Below, in pieces: positions 24,415 through 36,630 of a DNA stretch of 64,000 nt. The notes under the pieces are model-generated. The model did not search any database and was not told the DNA's origin. It was given only the letters and a program-made list of their open reading frames with translations. This DNA is from Trichosporon coremiiforme (lineage: Eukaryota > Basidiomycota > Tremellomycetes > Trichosporonales > Trichosporonaceae). Position 1 is the stretch's first letter. Each line of letters opens with the position of its first letter. The position numbers were made by a program, and so were the translations under genes. The DNA lies in assembly GCA_039545355.1 (NCBI GenBank), contig BCJJ01000003.1:806001-870000 (forward strand), written 5' to 3'.

Positions 24415-25556
24415 ATGCCGTCTCTCAAGACTCTGATGTACCTGCGTATCGCGTCCCTGCTTACCGCGGGCGCCTTCACCGTTGCTTGTGTCGGTCTCGC
24501 CGGCAAGTGTGAGTAGAGCGAGCGAGCGAGCGGTCCCAGCCTTTGGCAGCAGCTAACGTTCCTCAGCGCTGAAGGACCTTCACGACAACCGTGTCTTCTT
24601 GGTACGTCTTCGAAAGCGGGACTTTCGTGCTTGGCGATGAACGGCCCCGCCCTGGCCGCTGTTTCGCCCCGCATCGTCCCTCTCTGCATGTGCAAGTGGA
24701 ATGTCCGCTAACTTTTCAGGCCGAGACAATTGCGCCCATGCACATCCAAGGTGGCATTGACGCGTCGGACGTTCTCGGAGCTATGGGAGCCATGATCGGC
24801 GCCGCTGGTCTCGGCGTCCTCTGGTGTGTGAGTATATTTTCCATTATCCTCGCCCGCGCAGAACAGACGCCGTCGTGGCTGGGCCGCCAAGAACAGCGAG
24901 CGCACAATTTTCGCGCTTTGTTCTAAACTAGTATTCTGTCCGCTCGGTGTCTTCTACCCCGCACTCCCCAACACAAAAAGAGCGGGCCTGAGCAAGCCAC
25001 CTGGCCTGCCCCGTGGTACCGGGGACCCAATCACCACAGGCGCATGTCACTCGCCGCTCCGAGATCGGTCATGTTCCGGGCGGCATCACGAGACCGCTCC
25101 GACACCTGCAATGTTCGATGCTGACGAGTCCAGTTCGTTTCCGAGTTCATCTGGTGGAAGGAGGAGCGCGGTGGATTCCTTCCCTTCCGCTTCCGTTTCA
25201 TCAACGAGTTCATGCTCGGCATTTCGTGCATTTTCCTCCTCGCTGCTTCGATCGCAGCCGCCATTATCTGTGGCACCAAGTCTGCCAAGATCTGGCTCAA
25301 CCCCCCGCTGCCCCAGTCCGTTGTCGACGCCATGCTCAAGGCTACTGGCAAGTCTGTTAGCTACAGGGACCAAAAGGCTTTCCCCGCCATGATCATGGGC
25401 TGGCTCGCTTTCTTCTTCCTCGTCATCTCCCTCATCCTCACCATCATGGCTGGTCTCCACTATCGCCGTGTCGCTGCTGAGCGCCGCTCCTCGAACGGCT
25501 CGGCCCCCAACCACGAGAAGTTGTCGGAGGCCCGTGAGGACGCCGCTCAGGCCTAA
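24415..25556 (+). CDS. four-transmembrane membrane protein of unknown function
   Basis: Exons 24415-24508, 24567-24601, 24720-24827 and 25134-25556 give 219 residues. Predicted membrane segments are near residues 7-29 (LRIASLLTAGAFTVACVGLAG), 60-79 (GAMGAMIGAAGLGVLWC), about 105-127 (FMLGISCIFLLAASIAAAII) and 170-192 (GWLAFFFLVISLILTIMAG). The C-terminal tail is charged and cytosolic-looking. The layout resembles MARVEL or Sur7-like four-TM proteins, but I see no diagnostic motif for either. All three introns carry GCTAAC or GCTGAC branch sites. Intron 3 is long for this genome (306 bp). Confidence 0.85.
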
Positions 25557-26741
25557 ACAGCTTCTCCCAGGGCTGCAGACCATTTTCCATTTTCTCTCGT
25601 TTTAAACAACGCCAACTGATCAACTGCGAGAACGGGCTCAGGCTAGGGTACCGCCTGTTTTCTCTTGATCTGTCGTATTACATCTTTACTTCGTTCATCG
25701 AGCTGAACTTAATCATAAAACTACCTCCTTGGTGGTTGTCACCACTATCCACATCGACATTAGTCACTTGCACTACATCGGTACGACCAGGGCGTACGAT
25801 AGTATCAGTAACATTTGTATATGTGACTATAATAACAGCGCACTACTCGAGCGGATCAGCCGCGGAACGGCAATCCGAATGGCGGGTGCAGACGATCGGT
25901 GCGCTCAACCTTGAAACCGAGGAGACGTGGACTGGCGACGTGACCACCAGTCTTGTGGCTCTTGACTGCAAGCAGAATTTTGAGCGCGACAGAGTGCACG
26001 ACGCGGAGCATACCTGTGCAGACTGGGCGATGCGTCACCGTTCGAACACTTTCTTTCACTGAGATTTAACTTTTGGCAGATCGTTACCGCCGGCGGCGAG
26101 GCAGCATGCCGTGTGCCGTGTGCCTCGCGGCCGCGATCTATTTCGGTCCCCGCGACATGCACAGCGAAGCACGTTGATGCCCGGCGATGACCGCGGAGGG
26201 GTCTCACTCGTTGCATGAACTTACAAGAAATGCGCCGGCGAAGCTTAAGCCAGAATGCAGCCAGAATGCCTGATGCGCAGAAAGCTGAACGAACCCAAAG
26301 GACAGACGGCAGGCAGACAGTAAGGAGGACGTCGGTGCTGCTTGAACCTTATTCAACGCCTTACCCTTTCTTACCCTCCATTCTTGCCAGCGTCCCTCTC
26401 CTGTTCCTTGTCCCTCATTACCCATGATCATCGCTGCAAAGGTCTCAGGATTTCAGCTGGTCGCGCCAGCCAGTGACAGCACTGCATCCGCCGAGCGCCG
26501 TTCCTGGTCAGCAGAAGGCTCAGAAAGCTCGGAAGGCGACGAGCACGCCGTGCCTGGCTGATGAACGCTGATGAACGCCTACGTCGAGCATTTTTCTTGG
26601 TACGATGACAATGACGATGACTGTGACTGTGCGACTAGACTAGCACTAGGCTAGGACTAAACTAGGTTGACAATACTGGATACATTGAAGGAAGAAAGAT
26701 GAGGGACGCCGAAAAAGCAACTAACTCTACTTGCCCACGTC
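25557..26741. other. intergenic region between convergent gene ends
   Basis: It holds the 3' flanks of the four-TM gene (+) and the transhydrogenase gene (-). Only short, non-conserved open frames are present. Confidence 0.5.
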
Positions 26742-29700
26742 TTAGGACAGGCCCTTGGAGAGCTGGTCGCACGAACTCTTCGCGTCGCCGAAGAGCATCT
26801 TGGTGTTGGGATAGTAGAAGAGCGGGTTGGGCACCTCGGCGTAGCCTGTGATTGTCGTCAGCATGTGGTTTTCATCACTTGTTTCATTCTCGGCATGGCC
26901 CAGACGCAAGTTTTGCAAGCGGCGACATCAAACAGTGCGAAGGAGATAAGCAGGGCAGACCGGGCAGCAAAGGTGGGGGATGGAATGGGATGGGATGGGG
27001 GTGGGGGATGATCGCTCGTATCGTCGCTCGGTGGACAGGTGGGACGATAACGTGAGCCAGCCAGGGATGGCCGACAGGGCTGCCCAGGGAAGGAGGAGCG
27101 AGCAAGGGGAAAGGGAGCGGAAGTCCCTACACCCGACCCACTACGGTGACTGACTGGTGTACAGCGGGATCACGCTGAACGGGTCGAACGGGCACGAGAC
27201 GCGAGCGGACTAGGGGTGGTCCGTCAGGCGTGATCGCGACTGCGACGCGTACGGCTGCGAGCCAGCCCATGATGGAGAGCTGCGTATACTACGGTCCGCG
27301 AGCCCGCAACCTCCGCGTGCCGAGCACCGGCAGCGGGAACGTGATTCGTACTCCACACCCTTACGCCGAGCTGCGCGCGTCCACATGTTCGCTGCTGCGC
27401 CGCGACTCTGGTCTCTCCCATCTCACACCCATCTCACACCCATGCCACCCCGCACTGCCGAGCTCGCTACCGGCCGCCAAAACGTGAACACTACTCACCA
27501 GAGCTCATTCCGCGCTTCATGACGACAACATTCTTCGCGTTCCACACGTTCAGGACCGGCATGCCCGCGATCGGCGAGTTGGGCTCGAGCGCGATCGGGT
27601 TGACCGTGTCATTGGCACCTGATATGTTAGCTTGAGAGCTCCTGATCTTTCTCTTTCCCCCCGTCCGCTACTCACCAATAACGAGGACGACGTCAGTGTC
27701 CTTGAAGTCGTCGTTGATCTCGTCCATCTCGAGCACAACGTCGTAAGGCACACCCGCCTCGGCGAGGAGGACGTTGCACTGACCGGGCATGCGCCCAGCG
27801 ACGGGGTGGATGCCGAAGCGGACCTCGATGCCCTTCTTGCGCAGGTTGGCGACCATGTCGCTGATGGCGTACTGCGCCTTGGCAACCGCCATGCCGTAGC
27901 CGGGGACGATGATGACGCTCTCGGCGTTCTGGAGCGTGTCGACGACCTCCTCGATGTTCGTCTTGACGACGCTCTTGCCCTTGGTCGTGTCCTCCATCGC
28001 CGTGTTGGTCGCGATGCCGCCAAAGATGACGTTGGTCAGCGACCGGTTCATCGCCTTGCACTGGTCGTTAGCTGAGGGTCCACGAAAAAGAAAGCTTACC
28101 ATGATGTAACTGAGGATGGAACCGGAGGCTCCGATCAGCGAACCGACAGACGTCAGGAGCATGTTGTCAAGCATGAAACCCTCAGCGATCAACGCAAAGC
28201 CAGAGTACGCGTTCAGAACCGTAACAAGGACGGGCATGTCGGCTCCGCCGATGGCGGCCGAGGTCGTCCAGCCCTGGATACACGAGAGGGCAGCGTTACC
28301 CGCGAGAAGAGCCGCTCCGACAGCAGGCGCGGTAGGAGCCATAGTCATAAAGGCAGCCATGGTGGCAGCGTTGGTGCCGACGAGGCCAAGGTTGATCGCG
28401 TGGCGGCCAGGGAGGATGGTAGGCTTGGAGCCGACCTTGCCCGCGAGCTTGAGGAACGCGACAATGGAGCCCGTGAACGTGACACCACCGATGAGGACGC
28501 CGAGGTAAGCGGTCGCGAGGAGGAGGTTCGAGAGACCGCCGGCGTGGTGCTCGGGCTCCATGACGACGGCGGCCGAGGTCATCATGGCCGCGAGACCGAC
28601 GACGGAGTGCAGCGCGGCGACGGTCTGGGGCAGAGCCATGGGCGACACGCGGCGGCCGATCGCGAGACCGGCACCACCGCCGAGGACGGTGAGCGCAGCA
28701 GCCTGGACGAGCTGCTCCTTCGTGAAGCCGACGGCGAGGAGGGTCGTGAGCATACCGACAAAGACACCGAGGACGCCAAACATGTTACCGGTGCGCGCGG
28801 ACGCCTGGGGTCAGCTACTGATGAACGCATCAAAGCTTACCTGGGCGCTGAGGCCGGTCAGGGCGCCGATACACAGGAAGGTGGACGCGACGTAGCCCGC
28901 CTGCGTGAGGCCGGCCTCGCCCGTCTGCCAGGCCCAGATCAGGCCGGCAGCGAATAGTGCGGCGGGGATAGCGTAGAGCCACGCGTACTCAGGGGGGTCA
29001 CCTGGGCGGCGGAAGAGGTCGAGCATGCGCTTGGTGATCAGGAAGCCACCGAAGATGTCTGTGGTCAGCTGGATAAACGAGTTTGAAGCTTACTGAGGTT
29101 GGCAAGGAGAACACTGGCGGCCGCGAGCCACTGGGGGAAGGTCTGGGGCATCATGCCGCCTCCCATCGCGAAGAGACCGCCGACACCGACGAGACCGGAC
29201 AGGGCGTTGGTGACCGCTGCACGTTAGCTACTGAAACCGGTTTCAAGCTGAGGTACGCACACATGAGAGGCGAGTGCAGAGCAGGAGCGACGTTCCAGAC
29301 AGCACGGAAGCCAACGAGACCGGCGAGACCGAGGGTGCCGAACATGCCCATGAAAGCAGGCGAGGTGAGCTTGCCGAGGCCAAGGACGCCCGTGAGAGCA
29401 GCAGAGGTACCAGCGACCTCGCGGACAGACTTCTGCCAGGGAGTGATCTCCTGGGTAGGCTCCTCAACCTTGGCGGTAGCCTGATGTCAGCTGATTTGAA
29501 GACTGCCCAGCTACTTACAGCCTTGGGGGGAGCAGCCGGGGTAGGGGGCGCAGCGGGACGAGGCGCGGGCCAAAGCAGCTGGCGGTCCATGGTGACGAGA
29601 GCGCCGCGGACGACCTCGTCGTCGAGGTTGACGTGGAACTTGCCGTCCTTGCCGATGGAGAGGAGGAACTTGGTGATGTTGTTCGAGTACAGCGTCGAAG

Positions 29701-31208
29701 ACTGGGTGGGCAGGCGCGAGGGCAGGTCCTGAGAGTTAGCAAAAGTCTCTAAAGCCCAACTCACAGTGTAGCCGAGGATGGTGACGCCGTTGTGGACGAC
29801 CTTCTCTCCGGGCTTGGTCAGCTCGCAGTTGCCGCCAGCCTCGCCGGCAAGGTCGACAATGACCGAGCCAGGCTTCATGGCCTCGACGTGCTCCTTCAAA
29901 ATCAGCTTGGGCGCAGGCTTGCCGGGGATCAGGGCCGTCGTGATGATGATGTCAACGTCCTTTGCCTGCTCGGCGAAGAGAGCCATCTCAGCATCGAGGA
30001 AAGCCTGGAGTCAGCTTCACATCCGCTGACGAGCTCACCTTGGACATCTCCTTGGCGTAACCGCCCTGACCGCTGCCGTCCTCCTCAATATTGACCGTGA
30101 GGAACTCGGCGCCGAGAGACTCGACCTGCTCCTTGACGACGGGACGAGTGTCGAAGCCGCGGACAATAGCACCCATACGCTTGGCAGTCGTAATGGCCGA
30201 GAGACCAGCAACACCGCCGCCGATAACCTAGGACGTCAGCATGATGTGGAGGTGGAGAAAGTGCTGGAGGCAACCGTCGTTTTAAAGGAGCTCTCAGCTG
30301 CCCCCGCCGATCATCGTCAGATCACTCACAAGAACCTTGGCGGGAGGAATCTTTCCAGCCGCAGTGACCTGACCAGTGAAGAAACGACCGAACTCGTTAC
30401 CAGCCTCGAGGACGGCACGGTAACCAGCGGTATTAGCCATAGAAGAGAGAGCATCGAAGACCTGTCTGTCAGCTAACGGCTCAGCGTGTGGGGGCTCACC
30501 TGGGCACGAGAGATACGGGGCACGGCGTCCATAGCGAACGAGGTTGCGCCGGCCTCACGGAGCTCCTCGACGACCTCCTTGTTGGTCGCAGGGTAGAGGA
30601 ATGAGATGAGGGTCTGGCCCTTCTGCATCTTGGCCTGCTCGAGCGTCGGCGGGCGGACGCGGAGGACAATGTCGCTTTGGGCGGCGGCGGGAGCGATCGT
30701 CGCGCCAGCAGCGGTGTACGCCGAGTCGGGGAAGTTGCTCGCCTGACCGGCACCGCTCTCGACGGTGACGGCGCGGAAGCCCTTCTTCAGGAGCGTCTTG
30801 ACACCGTCGGGCGTGACAGCGACACGCTGCTCGCCGGAAAAGGTCTCCTTCGGGACGCCGATCGAGAGCTGGCCGTACGGGACGCCGGGCGCCTCGGGGT
30901 CGGCCGCCTTGGTGCCTGCCGCCGAGTCCAGGCGGCTAACACTCGCATGCAAGTGTCGGCGTCCTGACCGTTAGCTACAGGCCCCATGCATAACTCGCTA
31001 CCCGTCACCCGCTGCTCGCTGGGGAGCTTGCGGTGCGGCGGTGGACGCGAAAAAGTTGGCCCGGCAAGTAGCCGGACAGCAACAGGGACCGGATACTTTG
31101 ATCCGTTTCCGACACGGAAAGCCGCGAACGACGGGTTGATGGTCGTGACTCACCTGTTCTGACGGCACACGCGAAGAGGCGCAGCGTGCGCGCCGAGTCT
31201 ACGAGCAT
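26742..31208 (-). CDS. NNT: NAD(P) transhydrogenase, mitochondrial, proton-translocating
   Basis: Thirteen minus-strand exons close in one frame, 1054 residues: 31208-31154, 30963-30500, 30461-30330, 30227-30039, 30004-29765, 29728-29519, 29480-29261, 29216-29094, 29058-28841, 28804-28100, 28060-27676, 27618-27499, 26845-26742. Residues 1-35 resemble a mitochondrial presequence ([11 protein letters not shown]). Domain I follows (alanine-dehydrogenase-like, [15 protein letters not shown]), with its NAD site [11 protein letters not shown] near residue 218. A membrane domain II of many Gly/Ala-rich helices comes next, then domain III with the NADP-site motif [14 protein letters not shown]. One chain carries what bacteria split into PntA and PntB. 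It uses the inner-membrane proton gradient to make NADPH from NADH. Most introns are 34-57 bp; the first is 190 bp and the last 653 bp. Confidence 0.97.
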
Positions 31209-32221
31209 GGTCGCGGACTGCGTGTGGATTGGGTTTCAGCGAAGAGTGTGTGTGACAAGTGTCAGACGGGCGCGTAGTGATCTAGTGATCTCTGGTGCAT
31301 ATATCGGGAACTGGAATGGCCAGTCTTGCTCCGGGCGAGGCCCCCCAGGATCCCAGGAATGCGAAGGTGTGATTCCGTTAAGCCGGGTGATACGAATACG
31401 GGTTGTACGGATTATACGGGTTCGGGTGAGCGGACGGGCGACCCTCCCAGTAGGCCTTGGAGGATGGCTCGGCGCGTCCGTCAGCTTGAGTCGCGAGTCA
31501 CAAGTCGCAAGTCGCGGGTCGTGTCCCTGAGTCGGCAAAGTCGATAATGGACGAGACGGCTTGATGGGTGAGCCTCTCGGGTGAGGCTGAGGCTCCTAAT
31601 GCTGTGGCGTCAGTGGTCGATGACGCCAAGTGCTGGTGTGCAGGATTGTATGTACAACGACAAGAGAACAAGATGAACAAGCAAGACGCATCAGTCTGTG
31701 ACGCAGAGTGCGTTGTCCCGCCCACCTGGAGACTCGGGCGCGTCGCCGATGCGGACATGTCGTTTGTCTTTGGGGCACTGTCACGACGACATGTGACCCA
31801 TCGTCACAGTCGGCGTCCGCTGGGTGCACCGCACCACCGCACGGCAAATTCGGCTGCGTCGGCTCGTTCTCCGGGCCAGCTGCCCCGATCACGCGTCACG
31901 CTCACATCAGTGGAGTCCCCGCATACCACGCACTCCTTCAAGACTCTTAGACTCTAGACTCTCCCGCGGAGCCCTTTTCCGCGCAACACTCTCTCTCTCT
32001 CGCATCTCAATCTCCTATTCACTTCTGCGCAGCCTGACCTCGTCTGACCTCTCACCACCTCTCACCTGATCACACCTCACCAGGAACGGTCACGCACTGC
32101 ACCCTTCTCTTCCATGTCCCGTCCATCACTCATTGTCCCAAGCAGAATCTTAACAACAGCGTCTGCGCATGTGCGCATTCCGGGCCCAGCCTGTGCGCAG
32201 GCACTTCCACCACCACTGCGG
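31209..32221. other. intergenic region upstream of the transhydrogenase gene
   Basis: A minus-strand TATAT element near 31294-31304, about 90 bases before the start codon, may be the core promoter. A 7-bp repeat lies at 31488-31522. No gene is seen. Confidence 0.45.
31488..31522. repeat. 7-bp tandem repeat, five degenerate copies of AAGTCGC
   Basis: Five consecutive heptamers (GAGTCGC, GAGTCAC, AAGTCGC, AAGTCGC, GGGTCGT), about 280 bp upstream of the transhydrogenase start codon. Confidence 0.7.
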
Positions 32222-33024
32222 CTACCGCTCAGGTCCATGGGGCACCGGGGCGTGTTTCGGCCTGGCTGCCGTCAGGCGACAGCGAATCTTGGTCATCTGG
32301 AAGGGGCAGTGCCTCGAGTCGACAAAGGCGAAAAGACGGTCGACGCTCCTCTGCGAGCGGAACGGGGACGAGTTCCAAAAGTCCTCGTTCTGAAGTACGT
32401 CGACAAGCCCAACTTGACGCCCTCCTCGAGCCACTCGGCCCAGTGCTGGTTGCACTCGAGCTGCACGCCGCCGGGCACGCACCAGAGCATCGCGAACGAC
32501 GTCGGTGTCAGCGCCACCCCGCCGCTGTTCTCCAGGTCGGACGACGAGTACAGCGCGGACACGCACTTCAGTAATGAGCCGCGCATGTCCCCGCTCACGG
32601 ACCACGCGACGCCGCCCAGCACCGACTCGAGCGAAGACGGGAACACGCACGCAGGCTCGCGACGCCACAAGCGCAGCCGGGTCTTGATCTAAAGTCAGCA
32701 ACCAGTCATGACACCGCCTCTGGCGTCTGCCGGTCTCATTCGCCGATGGTCCAGCTATACGGTCACCCGACTCACGCGGTTCAGCCCCGATCACGCCTGC
32801 GCCATGAGTGCCTGGACCTTGCCGTCTGGGTCGGCGCGGCGGCCCTCGACATCGAGCACGGCGCACAGAGCGAGCAGCGCTCGCGCGTGCGCGCGATGTG
32901 GGGTGCATGACGGACCGCGATGGAGCGAACCATGGTCATTCCGCGGCGCCGCTGCGGCTGGGGGCGATAGAGTGCGATGGCAAGACAGATTGTGTGCTGC
33001 GTTGCACGGCGTGCGCAGCATCAA
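32222..33024 (-). pseudogene. decayed protein gene with in-frame stop and frameshift
   Basis: On the minus strand a G/C-third-position frame (LLALCAVLDVEGRRADPDG) reads to an in-frame TGA at 32793-32791, then continues five codons to a perfect GTGAGT donor (exon end 32776). The 87-bp intron has branch site TGCTGAC and acceptor TTTAG. The next exon starts at 32688 in the matching phase (IKTRLRLWRREPACVFPSSL) and stays protein-like to near 32420. There the plausible reading moves to another frame (QNEDFWNSSPFRSQRSVDRL), ending at 32222. Either one base is lost near 32393-32420 or there is a 29-bp intron lacking a branch site. The family is not recognised. A plus-strand frame of 192 codons (32114-32692) lies antisense, wobble to wobble, and is probably its shadow. 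Confidence 0.45.
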
Positions 33025-33299
33025 TCAGACGCCGGCATGAGCTCACGATGCCGACACCAGCGCACACGCCGAGGAGCTGGTGCATTTCTCCTGTGTAACC
33101 GTGTGCAGGGTGGTGCGACTCTGAGCAGCGTACTGGCCACGGACCACTTTGTCTCAGTCAGTCTCTCGGTCCTCGCCTCCGTCATTCCTCCGCCGGCCTC
33201 AAGCCTGCATCGCTTCCATGCGATCAAGGGAACCCGCTTTGCATCTGTACAAGCACGCGTACAATACTATATTTACACTCCTGCGCACTCCTCTAGACT

Positions 33300-35795
33300 C
33301 TATCGGCTCATCTTGACGCCGGCAGCCTCGGCGCCCTTCGCCGCACTCGCCTCGACGCCCTCCTCCACTGCCTCTTTCACTTCCTTGGCGACCTCTTCAG
33401 CACGTGACAACCCGCTGGAATGACCAGACTCGGTCCGGTCAATCTCCTTCTTCGCCTCGACAGGACTGGCAGTGTACGTCTCCTCGTCCGACTCGTGCCT
33501 GTCGGTGTGCGGCACGTCGGAGACAAGCTCCGGGGTATGTGGGCGCGTGGCTGGGGTCGTGTGTCCACTTCCGGTCACTCCCTTGGCGGCGCGTTTCTTC
33601 GCCTTGCGCTCCTCGACCCACTTCTTGCCCTCCTCCTTCAGCTTCGCGTCGTCCTCGCGTTTCAGCGACACGCGGCGGATGAAGAAGACCGTGATGATGA
33701 AGGAGAGTCCGGCCATCGGCACGCAGAACCAGAAGCACGCGTTGATGCCGCGCGAGTATGCCGCGCGCACAGCGTCAATCTGCGCGCCGCTCAAGGAAAG
33801 GCCGTGCAGCTCTGTCGGATCTTTCAGGACGCTGTCGATCAGGCTCTTCTGGAACCCCTTCCCGCTGAGCTCGGACGTCACCACGTTGTTGATGATCGCG
33901 GTGCAGACTGCTAGTGAGACAGTGCCGCCCAGCATGCGGAGGAAGTTGCGGCATCCCGTCGCCGTTGCCATGTCCTTGCGCGCTACGCTGGCCTGGATGG
34001 CGATGAGAGACGTCTGGAACGTCTGTCCCGCCCCAACAGCGATGAGCACCTGGTAGCCGTAGATCTTGGCCTTGGCCGTGTCGGGTCCAATGGAGGACAT
34101 GACGCCCAGCCCGATGGTCCAGATGAAGAACCCGGCCATCAGGTTCCACTTGTAATCTCCCGTTTTCGACACGAGGAAGCCAGAAAAGAAGGAGAAGAAA
34201 ACCTGCACGAACGTGAGCGGCAGCATGTCGACGCCGCTCTGGACGGGCGACTCCTGCCGCACGACCTGGAAGTACTGCGGGAGGTAGTACAGTGTCGCGT
34301 AGAAGGCGCATCCGTTCGCGAATGTCGTCGCCATACTCGCCGCCACCGTCCGGTCCTTGAAGATGTACATCGGGATCAGGGGGAGGGCCATGAGCTTGGC
34401 CTCGACGACGATGAAGACAATGAGCAGCACGATGCCAATGATCAGCGGCGCGAGCACGGCCGCACTCGTCCACGGGTACTCGACGCCGCCCCACGAGATC
34501 GCGATGAGTACCAGCACGGCCCACGCCAGCGTGAGAGCGCTGCCCAGGTAGTCGAGCTTCTTCAGCTTGGCGACCATGGAACCCTGCACGCGCTTCAGCG
34601 GGAGGAAGAAGAAGACGACGACGATCGCGAGACCCGTGAGAGGCAGGTTGATGTAGAAGCACCACCGCCAGGTCACCTTTTCCGTGAAGATGCCGCCGAG
34701 GATCGGGCCAACGCTGTTCGCGACAGCTACGACGCCGCCTGTGATGCCCTGGTACTTTCCTCGGTCCTTCAGCGAGACGACATCGGAAACTGTGGGGAGG
34801 TCAGCATCGAGTCAAGAGTCGAGAACTGGTCGGACTTGACCGAGCGTTCGGCCACGTCCGCTTCCGACGGAAAGTTGACTCACTGATGATCATGGCGAGG
34901 GTGAGAATACCGCCACCACCGAGGCCCTGGATCGCGCGGAAGATGATGAGCTGAATCATGGTCTGCGCGAGCGCGCACGCGAGACTGCCGAAGAGGAAGA
35001 TGATCAGGCTGCCGAGAAGCACGCTCTTGCGACCGAAAATGTCGCTGAGACGCCCGTACACTGGCTGCAGCGCAGTCGAGGTCAGCATGTACGCCGTGCC
35101 GACCCATGACGCGATCGAGGCCTGGTTGAAGATCTTGCCGAGGGTCGGGAGCGCTGTGGCGACGCTGAATGTCAGTGATGTTCCGTGGCACAAAGTTCAA
35201 CTCACATGGTCTGATCCAGCAGGGAACAGAACAGGGCACAGTTCAGACCAGCAAAGATGAGCATGACCTGCTTCACGGGCAGCAGGTTGGTCTGGTCCGT
35301 GAGCTCAAACTTCTTCTTCTTCTTCTTGTCATCGCCTTCGCCCTGTGCTTGTCCTTCTCCATCCTCCTCGTGGGCTGTCCGTTCGCCCTCGCTTCCGTTG
35401 GAGGGTGGATTCTGAACTCCGTCAAGTTCATCTCCTGTATCCGCAGTGGAGTCGGACATGGCCGGTGGCGTCCGGTCATCTCCTGGTGCTCGTGACTTCT
35501 CGTCGCCAGAGCTCTCAATGGCGGCCTCCTCATCGTGCCGGTCGTACTTCTCGTCGTAGGCGTCGCAAGGCTCGTCGTGCTCATGGTGTTCATGCTCGTG
35601 CTCGTCGTGCGTGTGCAGGCCCACAACGTCCTCGTCCTGCACCGCGTATTCGCCCGTCTCGTGCGTCGCCATGCGCCGTAACGAGTTGCCCGCGTACGAA
35701 TTTGAACTCGTCACACGCGTCAGCTCGCCCTGACGTCTTGACGTTCGCCGGCGCAGCGCCGACGACGAGGAGTCTTGTCGTCCGAGCTCGCTCAT
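33300..35795 (-). CDS. 14-TM DHA2-type multidrug MFS transporter
   Basis: Minus-strand exons 35795-35206, 35164-34884 and 34789-33300 give 786 residues. The membrane part begins near residue 175 with the DHA2 signature LLDQTIVATALPTLG in TM1, then motif A (GRLSDIFGRKSVL). About fourteen hydrophobic segments follow, matching plasma-membrane or vacuolar drug and toxin exporters of this family. The proton-driven export role comes from the family; the substrate is unknown. It has unusually long cytosolic ends: about 170 N-terminal residues, with a His/Glu/Asp run (HTHDEHEHEHHEHDE) and a Lys run, and about 110 C-terminal residues that are charged and coiled-coil-like. Introns are 41 and 94 bp with CACTGAC and TGCTGAC branch sites. 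Confidence 0.93.
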
Positions 35796-36630
35796 TTTTG
35801 GCGGAGCGGAGGCGGTCGCTCGGTGTGGTGGAGTGGAGTGGAGGTCGTGTGATGGGAAGGGAGGGGTGGAACGCCTGTTGAGGCGTAGACGTTGTTGTGT
35901 GCGCTCTATCGCTGAACCACGGTCTTCAAAATCGAAAGTTGGTGAGCAAGTATGCAGAGTCAAGAGCTGCGGTGCACCAGATTGCTTTTGCTTTTCCCGG
36001 GCCCTCGCACCGTGTTCTGTGACAGCACCGACGGACCGTTGCCAGGTAGAGATCTAGAGATTTTTGTCGGCCACATCCGAACCCAGTCCCTGGTTACGAA
36101 AGCCGGCACGTGGTGATCTCCAGCCCTGATTGGGTGCGTTCCGACGGAGCCGAGCAGAGACGGAGCTGAGCGAAGGCGGCCAACCATGACGTAGCGCCGT
36201 GCAAGAGGACGCGCAGTGCCGAAAGTTGGATGCTGACTAAACGCTCGACGGCGGTACGCGGCGTTGTCGGTGGCAATAAAACAAGAGTAGCAGCTACCGT
36301 ATCTGGTAGGGTCTCAGATACAGGCTCAAGCCACGAGGTTATCGACGCGGCGGCGCAACCTGAGTGAGACGTACGGGTCCGAAGTTTCCGGCGTGACTGG
36401 GCGCTCCACCGCAGGACCCCTGCTCTCATCCGATCATCATGCTGACCGCTGGCCGTTGTCACAAGAGTCTACAGCGTGAACGGGACAACTCAGCCAGCTC
36501 AAACCATGAGCAATGGGCTGCTCTCAGGTCCATCACTGCTGCCTGGCGGCGAACGCCGACGCCCATACCCTTGGACCTGTTATGCCTCCGGCCCGTGGTA
36601 TGCGCTACGAATCCATAATGAGTACAACAC
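35796..36630. other. intergenic region, nothing recognised
   Basis: It holds the promoter of the DHA2 transporter and the 3' flank of the crotonase-family gene, both on the minus strand. Confidence 0.5.

Noticed and set aside
32114..32692. 192-codon plus-strand frame ending in a polar, basic tail
   Set aside because: It overlaps the minus-strand decayed gene wobble to wobble. Its first half lacks the G/C third-position bias, and the minus strand has matched splice sites. Not fully excluded.
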